Source: Flavobacteria bacterium BAL38
GTDB lineage: Bacteria; Bacteroidota; Bacteroidia; Flavobacteriales; Flavobacteriaceae
Direction: 5' to 3'
Length of the DNA: 64,000 nucleotides
NCBI GenBank assembly: GCA_000169355.1
Contig: AAXX01000008.1
Span: forward strand, 21,330-85,329
Part shown: in pieces, positions 15,199 to 24,360 of the stretch
Numbering within the stretch: position 1 is the stretch's first letter
How the letters are laid out: every line of letters starts with the position of its first letter
Made by a program: the position numbers and the translations under genes
Notes under the pieces: model-generated
Databases searched by the model: none
What the model was told of the DNA's origin: nothing
What the model saw: the letters and a program-made list of their open reading frames with translations, nothing else

Positions 15199-16627
15199 TT
15201 ATTGCCCTTGACCCATTGAATACGCTTTAGCTCCGTCAAATTGATACAAATTTTCAGTTTTAATGACATCGATACCTAATTCTATTGCATCTCCTAAAAG
15301 ATTTACAATTAATCCTTTAGATATTGGAGCATTAGATTGAAATCTACAACGCCAATGATCAGTACAAAAAGTTTCTGAAAATCCATTTGGCCATACTTTT
15401 ACACCTCTATTAGATATCATTACTAAAGAAATATCATCTTTAATTAGTTGATTTAGTCGATTTGCTAACATATTAGCATCGGTTCCTGTCCAATGAACGA
15501 ATAAATCAACACCTAATAATTCTTTATTTGCAGCTGGTTTTCTTGTATATGCAGGTAACTTAATAACAGAATTTTGTGGAGGAGTTACCGCTTTCAAAAT
15601 TTTAGGTTGCTGCGAAAAGTTAGCAATAACAGCATTTGCAAAATCTGAAGTACTCGAATTTATTTTACTATTTTCGATATTAAAAATATCGGCGGTATGA
15701 ATTCCATCTTCTAAAGTTTTAAGCCACGCATTTTGAATCATTGTAGCATTTTCTGAAAAACCTAAATGATATAACATTGCAATAGCAGCTTGAAGTAAAC
15801 CAGATGGATTAGCAATGTTTTTACCAGCAATATCAGGAGCAGATCCATGAATTGCTTCAAACATAGAACATTCATTTCCTATATTCACAGAACCTGCCAA
15901 TCCTACTGAGCCCGCAATTTGTGCTGCTACATCTGAAATAATATCACCATATAAATTTGAGGTTACAATAACATCAAATTTTTCAGGATGATCTGCTAAA
16001 TAAGCCGTTCCAATATCGATAATCATATGGTTAGATTCAATTTCTGGATATTCCATGGCAATCTCTTTGAATACCTGATGAAACAATCCGTCTGTTTGCT
16101 TCATAATATTATCTTTACTAAAACAAGTAACTTTTTTTCTACCGTAATTTTTAGCATATTCAAAAGCGTAGCGAATAATTTTTTCACAACCTGGTCGGCT
16201 AATCAATTTTAAGCACTGAACTACTTCATCAGTTTGTTGGTGTTCTATTCCTGCATACAAATCTTCTTCATTTTCTCTAACAATTACAACATCTAATTTA
16301 GGAAAGTTTGTTGCTACAAAAGGATGAAGAGCAAGGCATGGTCTTATGTTAGCATACAAACCTAAAGCTTTTCTCATGGTTACATTTAAACTTTTATAAC
16401 CTCCACCTTGAGGAGTTGTTATAGGAGCTTTTAGTAACACTTTATTTCTTCGAATAACATCCCAACTTGAATCGGAAATTCCAGATGAATTCCCAGCTAA
16501 ATAGACTTTTTCACCTATTTCAATTTCTTCAAAATCAATTGGCGTATTAGCTGCTTTAATAATCTTAATAACAGCATTCATAATTTCTGGACAATTCCGT
16601 CTCCTTTTGCAATGGTTACTTTTTCAT
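15199..16627 (-). pseudogene. NADP-type isocitrate dehydrogenase with a doubly frameshifted 5' end
   Basis: From ATG 16581 a 460-residue frame encodes a long Thermus/Rickettsia-type isocitrate dehydrogenase: YKSLNVTMRKALGLYANIRP, VRENEEDLYAGIEHQ and FEAIHGSAPDIAGKNIANPS, plus the extra C-terminal domain (about 330-460). It catalyses oxidative decarboxylation of isocitrate. Upstream of that ATG the sequence still encodes the family's start, VTIAKGDGI and then PEIMNAV, but in two frames: one base is missing between 16592 and 16593 (expected GGT, present GT), and one in the T5 run at 16620-16624. The original start was probably the ATG at 16625-16627, giving M-K-K-V-T. Translation from 16581 would omit the first beta strand with GDGIG. 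It is either a decaying gene or two indel errors. Confidence 0.75.
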
Positions 16628-16670
16628 GATTTTAATATTTTTTACAAATTTCTAACCTTTATTCCATATA

Positions 16671-16713
16671 TTTTTATTTATATTTGTAATCATTTACATA
16701 ATTATATTTTATG
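16671..16713. repeat. Direct repeat right of the isocitrate dehydrogenase gene
   Basis: Second copy of the repeat at 15151-15193. It contains the likely -7 box of the LysR gene (TATATTTG, 16679-16686) and ends on the LysR start codon at 16711. Confidence 0.7.
16679..16686 (+). promoter_or_regulatory. Probable -7 box of the LysR gene
   Basis: TATATTTG fits the Bacteroidota TAnnTTTG consensus and lies 24 bases before the ATG. No clear TTG is seen at -33, as may be expected for a gene that regulates itself. Confidence 0.5.
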
Positions 16714-17634
16714 AACTATACATTAAACCAATTGCGTATATTTTTAAAAGTTGTTCAAAATCAGAGTGTAACAAAAGCTTCTGAAGAATTACATTTAACA
16801 CAACCTGCAGTGTCCATTCAATTGAAAAATTTTCAAGATCAATTTGAAATTCCACTGACTGAAGTAATTGGAAGGAAAATTTATGTAACCGATTTTGGAA
16901 AAGAAATTGCAGAAGCAGCTGAACAAATACTTCAACAAGTAGGAACAATTAATTACAAAACGTTAGCCTATAAAGGGCAACTTTTTGGAAAAATTAAAAT
17001 TGATATTGTATCTACAGGAAAATACATTATGCCTTATTTTTTATCTGATTTTTTAAAATTACATCCTGGTGTTGAACTCGAAATGGATGTAACCAATAAA
17101 AATAAAGTGGTTAAAAGTTTACAACAAAATGAAATAGATTTTGCTTTAGTATCCATTCTTCCAGAAAAATTAAACGTAGAAAAAATAGACTTAATGCAAA
17201 ACAAACTCTATTTTGTAGGTAATATGGAGGAAGATTTTACTTCAAAAAAGGATATGGAAACTATTTTACAAAAACGTCCATTATTATTTAGAGAAATTGG
17301 TTCTGGTACAAGGCAAACTATGGAACGTTTTATTCAAAAAAATGCGATTAAAATAGAAAAGAAAATGGAACTTACTTCAAATGAAGCAGTAAAACAATCC
17401 ATTTTAGCAGGATTAGGATATTCAATCATGCCATTAATAGGTATTCGAAAAGAAATTCAAAACAAAGAATTACAAATTATACCTTTAAAAGGATTGCCTA
17501 TTAAAACAAATTGGAGTTTAATTTGGGTAAAAGGTAAAAACCACAACCCTGCTGCCCTAGCCTATTTAGATTACTTAAAAAAGGAAAAGGATGCAATTAT
17601 AAAATCAAAATTTAGTTGGTATGAGACAATTTAA
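16711..17634 (+). CDS. LysR-family transcriptional regulator
   Basis: 307 residues. The N-terminal winged helix-turn-helix (1-62) reads NQLRIFLKVVQNQSVTKASE and LHLTQPAVSIQLKNFQDQF, with a dimerising helix to about 85. The rest is the periplasmic-binding-like effector domain. It is divergent from the damaged isocitrate dehydrogenase, the usual LysR arrangement for a target gene, and its promoter region is duplicated beyond that gene. The effector is unknown; the HTH wording resembles CbbR/CysB-like members. Confidence 0.88.
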   Translation: MNYTLNQLRIFLKVVQNQSVTKASEELHLTQPAVSIQLKNFQDQFEIPLTEVIGRKIYVTDFGKEIAEAAEQILQQVGTINYKTLAYKGQLFGKIKIDIVSTGKYIMPYFLSDFLKLHPGVELEMDVTNKNKVVKSLQQNEIDFALVSILPEKLNVEKIDLMQNKLYFVGNMEEDFTSKKDMETILQKRPLLFREIGSGTRQTMERFIQKNAIKIEKKMELTSNEAVKQSILAGLGYSIMPLIGIRKEIQNKELQIIPLKGLPIKTNWSLIWVKGKNHNPAALAYLDYLKKEKDAIIKSKFSWYETI

Positions 17635-17683
17635 CCTAGTTTGAAGCAAACCTATTAAACATGGAATTAACAATTATAAAAAA

Positions 17684-18808
17684 CTAATTTTTAAAAATCA
17701 CACCATTTTCTCCAATGTAGAAATATGAATTATCTTCAGTATTTTCTACTAATACCATAACAAAATTATTATCCAACACAATTGATGTTTTTATTTTATT
17801 AAAATCAGAAAATACGACTTTATTTGTTGTTAAAAAGAAAATTCCTAACTGTGTTTCATTAATTACTTTTAAATACTGATATTCTTTCTTGATATCATTA
17901 TATATGGCTTCAAGCAATATATTCCCATTTCCATCAACTAAACCCTTTTTATCATTTTCCTCAACAAATAAATAATGTCTTTTTCCATATTTAAAGTCGT
18001 AGGAATTAAAAAAATACTTCAATTCTCTAAATTTAGGTTTGAATCCTATTTTTTCTTTCGCATCTATAAAACCATACAAATTTTTCTTTCGTAATAGAAA
18101 TAAATTACTTTCGTAACGAATAGGAATTTTCTCTTCGAAATCTTTTGAGTTTTCATCTAAAGTATAGGATATAGCAGCTTTATCTTTATAAGTAACACTT
18201 GGAACAGTCATATAAATTTCATCATTCGGATTATTATAAATAGCCGTATAAAGATATTGCGTAATCTTTTCATTATTTACTCTCCAACGGCATTTTTTAG
18301 TTTCCTCATCTTCATCTATATAGACTATTTGATCATAAACTACTGGAATGACAATTTTACCATTAACATCTGCCAAACCAATTTTTTTGTTTTTTCTAAG
18401 AACAAAGGAAAAATTAACTACTTCATCTATTCTATCATACTCAAAAGGAATTAATACTCGATTCTCATTCGATACTAAACCCGACTTTCCAGCTTCATTT
18501 ATTGCAATAAAATGTAACGTTTCATCTATATTTTTTATATTCTGATAAGTAATTGGCAATAGTATTTTATTTTGAGTATCAATTACCCCCATTTTTTTAT
18601 TTTGATAAACATAAGCAAATGTCAAATATTTCACTCCTACAGAACTCGTATTAAAAAACCCAACACTATCATAAACAGGTTGTATCATTATCTTTCCAGC
18701 TTGATCACTAAATCCCCATTTTGAAGCAGACACAAAAGGAATTAATTCGCTATTTTGTGCGTTACTCAAAACAGATGAAAACACCAAAATAAGAAATAGT
18801 TTTTTCAT
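17684..18808 (-). CDS. Secreted WG-repeat protein
   Basis: 374 residues with a signal peptide (MKKLFLILVFSSVLSNAQ). At least six WG-type repeats of about 40-50 residues follow, each of the form K-x-G-(F/V/L)-x-(D/N)-x-x-(G/N)-K-x-(L/I/V)-x-P-x-Y: for example KWGFSDQAGKIMIQPVYD, KKMGVIDTQNKILLPITY and KKIGLADVNGKIVIPVVYD. WG repeats are abundant in Bacteroidota surface or periplasmic proteins with unknown ligands. Its ATG overlaps the stop of the preceding gene by one base (TAATG), so the two are translated together. Confidence 0.8.
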   Translation of the reverse strand: MKKLFLILVFSSVLSNAQNSELIPFVSASKWGFSDQAGKIMIQPVYDSVGFFNTSSVGVKYLTFAYVYQNKKMGVIDTQNKILLPITYQNIKNIDETLHFIAINEAGKSGLVSNENRVLIPFEYDRIDEVVNFSFVLRKNKKIGLADVNGKIVIPVVYDQIVYIDEDEETKKCRWRVNNEKITQYLYTAIYNNPNDEIYMTVPSVTYKDKAAISYTLDENSKDFEEKIPIRYESNLFLLRKKNLYGFIDAKEKIGFKPKFRELKYFFNSYDFKYGKRHYLFVEENDKKGLVDGNGNILLEAIYNDIKKEYQYLKVINETQLGIFFLTTNKVVFSDFNKIKTSIVLDNNFVMVLVENTEDNSYFYIGENGVIFKN

Positions 18809-19983
18809 TATTTTTGAAGATTAAATTTATACAGTCCCCTTTCTATTTCACTACTATATTCCTGAATTTCTAGATCTTTATTCAAAAATGTACGTTTCAA
18901 TGTTAAACCATTTGAAGTAGTGATGTTTTTAAAATTAGGATAATCGATGGTATTCTTTTCAATTAAAAACAAACCAAATTCATGCTCATATCCTGCTATA
19001 AATTGGGAAACATTTGATTTTTTAGATAACAACTTTTCTTTTAAAAATACACAATTTTGCGAAGAAACGAGTTTTCCTCGTTCCATATACAATTGCTTGT
19101 CATCATAACTTCCTTCAATTTCCTGATTTAAATTTTTATCAATGTAAATAAAAGAAATTCCATCTGAATTAGGTTGTTCAAAAATTTGCAAAGTAACAGA
19201 ATTGTCTTTATTGGCATACAGTGTTGTATTTGCTTCATATAACAACTTTCCTTTACTGTCTGTTTGAGAAATTTTTGAAGTAATTTTATATTCAAATACA
19301 ATGTCCATTTTTTCACCGTTTGAAGACAATGGAGTTTCATTTTGATGGCTTTCCTTAATACACTCCAACAATGCTTCTTTTGGTTCGTTAAAACTAATTA
19401 AAATATCATTCAAATTACTTTTGGCATTGCTATACGAATCTTCTTTAAATTGCGATAATTCTACTTCAATACCCATAATTGAAACCGCAAAAATTGCTGT
19501 ATTTGCTGGTAAATTTTGAAGTAATCCCATATCGTTCAAATACCTTTCAAAACCACTTTCTGTTCGTGTACCAGTCCCCACCCAAAGTTGAATATCCACC
19601 ACATCATTGTCAAATGAATACAAAGTGGCAGGTTGTCCAAACATTGGTTTAGTGATATTCGTTTTGTAAAATCCTCCTTTTGGAAAGGCTTCTTTAAAAG
19701 TCATATACGTCAAATGATCTTGCGAACGAATCACAACAGTATTAAATGGTTTAAAATAGGCCAATACTTTACCTGTTTTATTTCCATAAAGTAATCTATT
19801 GAAAACAAAATATTTACCATTATCTAAGCTGGTAAATTTTAATTTTATTTTACGATTATCATCGTTACTCGATTTGATTTCATCGGCTAAAAAGAGATGG
19901 TCAACATTAAGGCTATACCCTATATTTTGAGAATACAATTGACTTATAAAAAAGAACAATACACAAGTGAGAAATTTTTTCAT
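18808..19983 (-). CDS. Secreted protein of unknown function
   Basis: 391 residues beginning with a signal peptide (MKKFLTCVLFFFISQLYSQ). The mature part is beta-rich, with only two cysteines (in LLECIKES and NCVFLKEK) and no lipobox or sorting domain that I can see. I recognise no family. It is followed with a one-base overlap by the WG-repeat protein, so they are likely partners in the envelope. Confidence 0.6.
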   Translation of the reverse strand: MKKFLTCVLFFFISQLYSQNIGYSLNVDHLFLADEIKSSNDDNRKIKLKFTSLDNGKYFVFNRLLYGNKTGKVLAYFKPFNTVVIRSQDHLTYMTFKEAFPKGGFYKTNITKPMFGQPATLYSFDNDVVDIQLWVGTGTRTESGFERYLNDMGLLQNLPANTAIFAVSIMGIEVELSQFKEDSYSNAKSNLNDILISFNEPKEALLECIKESHQNETPLSSNGEKMDIVFEYKITSKISQTDSKGKLLYEANTTLYANKDNSVTLQIFEQPNSDGISFIYIDKNLNQEIEGSYDDKQLYMERGKLVSSQNCVFLKEKLLSKKSNVSQFIAGYEHEFGLFLIEKNTIDYPNFKNITTSNGLTLKRTFLNKDLEIQEYSSEIERGLYKFNLQK

Positions 19984-20090
19984 TAATTTAAAAATGTAAC
20001 AATGTAAATGTAAGAAATTTTTTCTTTATTAGAGTTTCGTGAGAATTTTTTAAACAATACATTTTTAATATATCATAGTATTTGATTAAA

Positions 20091-20114
20091 AAAAGACACC
20101 GGAAAGTGTCTTTT
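20091..20114 (-). terminator. Terminator of the E1 fusion gene
   Basis: Arms AAAAGACAC (20091-20099) and GTGTCTTTT (20106-20114) with a 6-base loop. Read leftwards, the stem is followed by a run of T, as expected for a rho-independent terminator about 160 bases behind the stop at 20275. Confidence 0.75.
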
Positions 20115-20204
20115 AATTCTTTTAATTTTTCGATTTCAGGATATTAAACGATGTGTATACTATAAAAGTGTAACGTCTCTGTGAAACTCGCTTAACACAA
20201 TCCA

Positions 20205-20220
20205 TCCCGAAGCTTCGGGA
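20205..20220. repeat. Perfect 16-bp palindrome TCCCGAAGCTTCGGGA
   Basis: It lies between the E1 fusion and its terminator. Near copies occur at 2047-2062 (inside a coding frame) and 1551-1566. The surrounding 20170-20245 also holds CTCTGTGAAACTCG and CTCTGTGACCCTCGG words, a repetitive intergenic style. Confidence 0.6.
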
Positions 20221-20274
20221 CAAAACAAACTCTGTGACCCTCGGTGTATAATCTATGATGCTATGCGTTTAAAT

Positions 20275-22251
20275 CTAATAAGCTAAAAGCTCTTTTAATT
20301 CTGTTTCAAATCTAACCTTTGGTAAATATTGATCTTCTAACGACTTCATAAACGGAATAGCCGATTCTAAACTTCCCACTCTTCTAACCGGAGCGTCTAA
20401 TTGTTCAAAACAATTTTCCATAATCATAGCCGAAATATCGCTGGCAACACCACCAAACAAAGTGTCTTCTTGTAAAATGATTACTTTATTCGTTTTCTTA
20501 ACCGAAGCGTAAATTGCATCCCAATCCATTGGTTGTAACGTTCTTAAATCCAATAAATCCGCTTTAATTTCTGGATTTTTAGCTAAAGTTTCTAAAGCCC
20601 AATGAACGCCTGCTCCAAAAGAAATAATCGTAACATCCGTTCCTTCTTTAATTAAAGACGCTTTCCCAAAAGGTAACGTATAGTAATCTTTTGGTACATC
20701 TTGATACACACTTCTATACAATTGCTTGTGTTCGAAGAATAATACCGGATTTGGATCGTTAATTGCGGTATTCAATAAACCTTTTGCATCATAAGGAAAC
20801 GCTGGATACACTACTTTTAATCCTGGTGTTTTGGTAAACCAAGCTTCGTTAGTTTGTGAGTGGAATGGTCCTGCCTGAGTACCACCACCACAAGGCATAC
20901 GCACCACTACATCCGACTTTTCATTCCATCTGTAATGTTGCTTTGCTAATAAGTTTACGATAGGATTAAAACCAGTTGATACGAAATCCGCAAATTGCAT
21001 TTCCATTACCGCTTTAAATCCGTTTATAGACAATCCATTAGCCGCTGAAACGACAGCACTTTCACAGATGGGTGTATTTCTAACTCTTTCTTTTCCAAAT
21101 TGCGCTACGAATCCGTCCGTAATTTTGAAAGCACCACCATATTCGGCAATATCTTGTCCCATGATGACTAAATTCTCATGGCGTTCCATCGACTGACGTA
21201 GACCATTCGAAATCGCATCAATCACACGGATATTTTCTACTTCTAAGGATGGATTAAATGCTTCAAAATCATAAGGTGCATAAACATCACCCAATTCTTC
21301 TTCTAAAGAAGCAACGATTGCTGGCTCTTCTTGCACTTTTGCCCAATCTGTATCGATTTCTTTCTTGATTTCAGCTCTAATTGCTTCATCTTCTTCATCC
21401 GATAAAACCGCTGTAACTTTTAAGTAATTTCTATAATTTTCTACCGGGTCTTTTATTGCCCACATATCCATTAGTTCTTGCGGAACATACTTAGTACCAC
21501 TCGCCTCTTCATGTCCACGCATTCTAAACGTTTTGAACTCCAATAACACCGGACGTGGATTTTCGACCATAGATGCTTTTAATTCTGAAATCAAATGCAC
21601 CACTTCTAACAAGTTGTTTCCATCAACAACGTGACTTTCCATTCCGTAACCTACACCTTTATCGGCAAGGTTTTCACAACGGTATTGCTCGTTTGTTGGT
21701 GTTGATAATCCGTAACCATTATTTTCAATTACAAATAAAACCGGTAATTCCCAAACAGCCGCAATATTCAACGCTTCATGAAAATCGCCTTCAGAAGTAG
21801 CACCTTCACCTGTAAATACAGCAGTTACTTTTCCATTTTTTCTTAATTTATTGGCTAAAGCGATTCCGTCAGCAATCCCTAATTGAGGACCCAAATGCGA
21901 AATCATTCCAATAATCTTATATTCTTGCGTTCCAAAGTGGAAACTTCTATCACGACCTTTTGTGAATCCGTTTTTCTTTCCTTGCCATTGCGAAAACAAA
22001 CGGTGTAACGGAATATCACGAGTAGTAAAAACTCCTAAATTACGATGCATTGGTAAAATATATTCATCTTTATCCAATACAGATGTTATTCCAACAGAGA
22101 TAGCCTCTTGACCTATACCAGAAAACCATTTAGAGACTTTTCCTTGACGAATTAAGATAAGCATCTTTTCTTCTATCAATCTTGGTTTCAATATTTTTTT
22201 ATATAAATCTAATAATTGCGGATTCGTTAATTCTTTTCTCTCAAAGTTCAT
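20275..22251 (-). CDS. Fused E1 alpha/beta subunit of a branched-chain 2-oxoacid dehydrogenase type complex
   Basis: 658 residues. The alpha half (1-~320) has the thiamin diphosphate motif, with GEGATSEGDFHEALNIAA and ending in FVIENNGYGLS, and the phosphorylation-loop-like GRDRSFHFG. The beta half (~335-658) starts IRVIDAISNGLRQSMERHEN and contains MGQDIAEYGGAFKITDGF. The two E1 chains, separate in most bacteria, are fused here, as is common in Bacteroidota. The enzyme decarboxylates branched-chain 2-oxoacids and passes the acyl group to the E2 lipoyl domain; E2 and E3 are not in the window. This supplies primers for iso-branched fatty acids. The gene stands alone. Confidence 0.88.
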   Translation of the reverse strand: MNFERKELTNPQLLDLYKKILKPRLIEEKMLILIRQGKVSKWFSGIGQEAISVGITSVLDKDEYILPMHRNLGVFTTRDIPLHRLFSQWQGKKNGFTKGRDRSFHFGTQEYKIIGMISHLGPQLGIADGIALANKLRKNGKVTAVFTGEGATSEGDFHEALNIAAVWELPVLFVIENNGYGLSTPTNEQYRCENLADKGVGYGMESHVVDGNNLLEVVHLISELKASMVENPRPVLLEFKTFRMRGHEEASGTKYVPQELMDMWAIKDPVENYRNYLKVTAVLSDEEDEAIRAEIKKEIDTDWAKVQEEPAIVASLEEELGDVYAPYDFEAFNPSLEVENIRVIDAISNGLRQSMERHENLVIMGQDIAEYGGAFKITDGFVAQFGKERVRNTPICESAVVSAANGLSINGFKAVMEMQFADFVSTGFNPIVNLLAKQHYRWNEKSDVVVRMPCGGGTQAGPFHSQTNEAWFTKTPGLKVVYPAFPYDAKGLLNTAINDPNPVLFFEHKQLYRSVYQDVPKDYYTLPFGKASLIKEGTDVTIISFGAGVHWALETLAKNPEIKADLLDLRTLQPMDWDAIYASVKKTNKVIILQEDTLFGGVASDISAMIMENCFEQLDAPVRRVGSLESAIPFMKSLEDQYLPKVRFETELKELLAY

Positions 22252-22383
22252 GATGTTGGAACAATTAAATTTTGCTCAAAAGTAATAAAAATAACATTTT
22301 GAAAGTGAATTGTTATAAAAAATTAACTCTTTTTTTGAACGCATTAATATTGAGTAAATTAGAATGTTAATAACTTTACTATT

Positions 22384-22411
22384 TTGAATTTAAATTATTT
22401 CTATACATTTG
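22384..22411 (+). promoter_or_regulatory. Promoter of the Fe(II)/2-oxoglutarate oxygenase gene
   Basis: TTG (22384-22386), a 17-base spacer, then TACATTTG (22404-22411): a good match to the flavobacterial -33/-7 consensus, 50 bases before the ATG at 22462. Confidence 0.65.
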
Positions 22412-22461
22412 TCAATACTTGGGTTTAGCCCAAAATGATTTATTAATAACAAAGCTTAAGT

Positions 22462-23415
22462 ATGCAACAAATTCCTAGTGTTGACTTACGTGATTTCCTG
22501 TCGGATGATCCGGCACGTAAACAAAAATTTGTAAATGAAATCGGAAAAGCCTACGAAGAAATCGGATTCGTAGCATTAAAAGGTCACTTTTTAGATGACA
22601 AATTAGTAGAAGGTTTGTATTCTGAAGTAAGAAACTTCTTTACACTTCCTTTAGAAACCAAAGCTAAATACGAAATTCCAGGCATTGGCGGACAACGTGG
22701 TTATGTTTCTTTTGGAAAAGAACATGCTAAAGGGCGCTCTGCTGGTGATTTAAAAGAGTTTTGGCATTTTGGACAATACGTTAGCAAAGATTCAAAATAT
22801 GCTGGCGAATATCCAGATAACGTGGAAGTAACCGAATTACCTAATTTCAACGAAGTAGGTAAAGAAGCGTACCAAATGTTAGAAAAAACAGGGGTTTATG
22901 TGTTAAGAGCGTTAGCAATTTACATTGGTTTAGACGAATTCTACTTTGATAAATACATCAAAGACGGAAACAGTATTTTACGTCCAATTCACTACCCACC
23001 TATTACTGACGAGCCTAAAGATGGTGCCGTTCGTGCTGCAGCACATGGAGACATCAACTTGATTACCTTATTAATGGGCGCTCAAGGAAAAGGTTTACAA
23101 GTACAAAATCACAATGGAGAATGGATTGACGCTATGGCACAACCAGACGAATTGATGATTAATGTGGGCGACATGTTATCAAGACATACGAATAATAAGT
23201 TGAAATCAACTATTCATCAAGTGGTTAATCCGGCAAGAGAATTGTGGGGTTCTTCTCGTTATTCAATTCCTTTCTTCATGCATCCTGTAAGTGATATGAG
23301 TTTAAATTGTTTGCCTGAATGTATCGATGAAAATAATCCAAAATTATATGAAGATATTACCGCTGGTGATTTTTTACATGAACGTTTGGTGGAATTAGGT
23401 TTAATTAAGAAATAA
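22462..23415 (+). CDS. Isopenicillin N synthase family Fe(II)/2-oxoglutarate-dependent oxygenase
   Basis: 317 residues. The N-terminal non-haem dioxygenase domain begins IPSVDLRDFLSDDPARKQKF. The catalytic jelly roll (about 165-290) has the iron-binding H-x-D in AAAHGDINLITLLMG, the distal histidine in KSTIHQVVN, and the R-x-S co-substrate motif in RYSIPFFMHP. Bacterial members act on varied small molecules and the substrate here is unknown. It is single, with its own promoter, and ends just before the GxxExxY element. Confidence 0.8.
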   Translation: MQQIPSVDLRDFLSDDPARKQKFVNEIGKAYEEIGFVALKGHFLDDKLVEGLYSEVRNFFTLPLETKAKYEIPGIGGQRGYVSFGKEHAKGRSAGDLKEFWHFGQYVSKDSKYAGEYPDNVEVTELPNFNEVGKEAYQMLEKTGVYVLRALAIYIGLDEFYFDKYIKDGNSILRPIHYPPITDEPKDGAVRAAAHGDINLITLLMGAQGKGLQVQNHNGEWIDAMAQPDELMINVGDMLSRHTNNKLKSTIHQVVNPARELWGSSRYSIPFFMHPVSDMSLNCLPECIDENNPKLYEDITAGDFLHERLVELGLIKK

Positions 23416-23507
23416 AGAATAAAACATTCTAAATAATAAAATTCCAAATTCCAAGTAACATTGGGGTTTGGTTTTTTGTTTAAAGATTGAAATACATATA
23501 CGCCATA

Positions 23508-23562
23508 TTAGCACGCGGATAAAACGGGTTTACTTCGTAAAACGCAGATTAAAACAGATTTT
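23508..23562 (+). repeat. Left inverted repeat of the GxxExxY unit
   Basis: About 55 bases starting TTAGCACGCGGATAAAACGG and ending CGCAGATTAAAACAGATTTT. It matches the reverse complement of 23969-24024 (TTAGCACGCAGATAAAACGG to CGCGGATTAAAACTGATTTT) with few differences at both ends and a looser middle. Confidence 0.8.
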
Positions 23563-23583
23563 AACCATAAAAAATGAATATAT

Positions 23584-23982
23584 ATGCACTTATTACATAA
23601 AGATTTAACATCGTTAATTTTAAAAACTTTTTACGAAGTTTACAACGAATTAGGTTTTGGTTTTCTTGAAAAAGTTTATCAAAATGCCTTATTGATTGAG
23701 TTAAGAAAAAATGGACTTGAAGCAACTCCAAGTAAGAAAATTAAAGTTTATTACAAAGGAGAAAATGTTGGTGATTATTATGCGGATATAATTGTAAACG
23801 ATACAATTATATTAGAATTAAAAGCTGCCGATTATATTATTGAAGAGTTTGAAAATCAATTAATCAATTATTTAAGAGGAACTGATTGCGAAATTGGTTT
23901 ATTATTAAATTTTGGCAAGAAACCTGAATTCAAAAGAAAAATTTACGAAAACAAAAGAAAGAATAGAAAAAATCAGTTTTAA
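23584..23982 (+). CDS. GxxExxY protein (PD-(D/E)XK nuclease-like)
   Basis: 132 residues. The naming motif is in ELGFGFLEKVYQNAL (G-x-x-E-x-x-Y, residues about 23-30), followed by GDYYADIIVNDTIILELKAA, whose D and E-x-K pair resembles the nuclease fold's active site. The family is widespread, often in many copies per genome, and its function has not been settled. The whole gene sits between ~55-bp inverted repeats and its stop codon lies inside the right repeat, so gene and repeats form one unit. The next gene, SUI1, starts 4 bases after the right repeat. Confidence 0.85.
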   Translation: MHLLHKDLTSLILKTFYEVYNELGFGFLEKVYQNALLIELRKNGLEATPSKKIKVYYKGENVGDYYADIIVNDTIILELKAADYIIEEFENQLINYLRGTDCEIGLLLNFGKKPEFKRKIYENKRKNRKNQF

Positions 23983-24024
23983 TCCGCGCTTCGCTTCAGC
24001 GAATCCGTTTTATCTGCGTGCTAA
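23969..24024 (-). repeat. Right inverted repeat of the GxxExxY unit
   Basis: Complement of the left repeat. It contains the last codons and stop of the GxxExxY frame and an internal small palindrome (GCGCTTCGCTTCAGCG). It ends GCGTGCTAA, directly before the SUI1 start region. Confidence 0.8.
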
Positions 24025-24027
24025 AAT

Positions 24028-24360
24028 ATGGACTTACAAGAACAACTAAAAAAACTTTTCCCAGACCACGAAGTTTCAAATGAACCAGAAGAAATCAAGG
24101 AAACCCATCATGAACTATTTGTTCAAAAGGAACCTATGATTTGCAAATATGAAAAACGTAAAGGAAAACCAACTACGATAATTTCAGGATATGAAGGTGA
24201 AGACGAAGATTTTAAAATCTTAGCTAAGGAAATCAAAAGCAAATTAGCAGTTGGTGGCACGTTTAAAGAGGGTGAAATCATTATTCAAGGCGATTATCGT
24301 GATAAAATCATGAAAATATTACAAGATAAAGGATTCAAAACAAAACGAGTAGGTGGTTAA
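24028..24360 (+). CDS. SUI1/eIF1-family translation factor (YciH-like)
   Basis: 110 residues. An N-terminal extension leads to the SUI1 domain (about 35-108) with KRKGKPTTIISGYEGEDEDF, ELKIL-like strand FKILAKEIKSKLAVGG and FKEGEIIIQGDYRDKIMKIL. Bacterial homologues (YciH) bind the small ribosomal subunit and have been linked to start-site fidelity and stress. The region normally holding its leader has been replaced by the right repeat of the GxxExxY unit, so its expression may depend on that element. Confidence 0.88.
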   Translation: MDLQEQLKKLFPDHEVSNEPEEIKETHHELFVQKEPMICKYEKRKGKPTTIISGYEGEDEDFKILAKEIKSKLAVGGTFKEGEIIIQGDYRDKIMKILQDKGFKTKRVGG

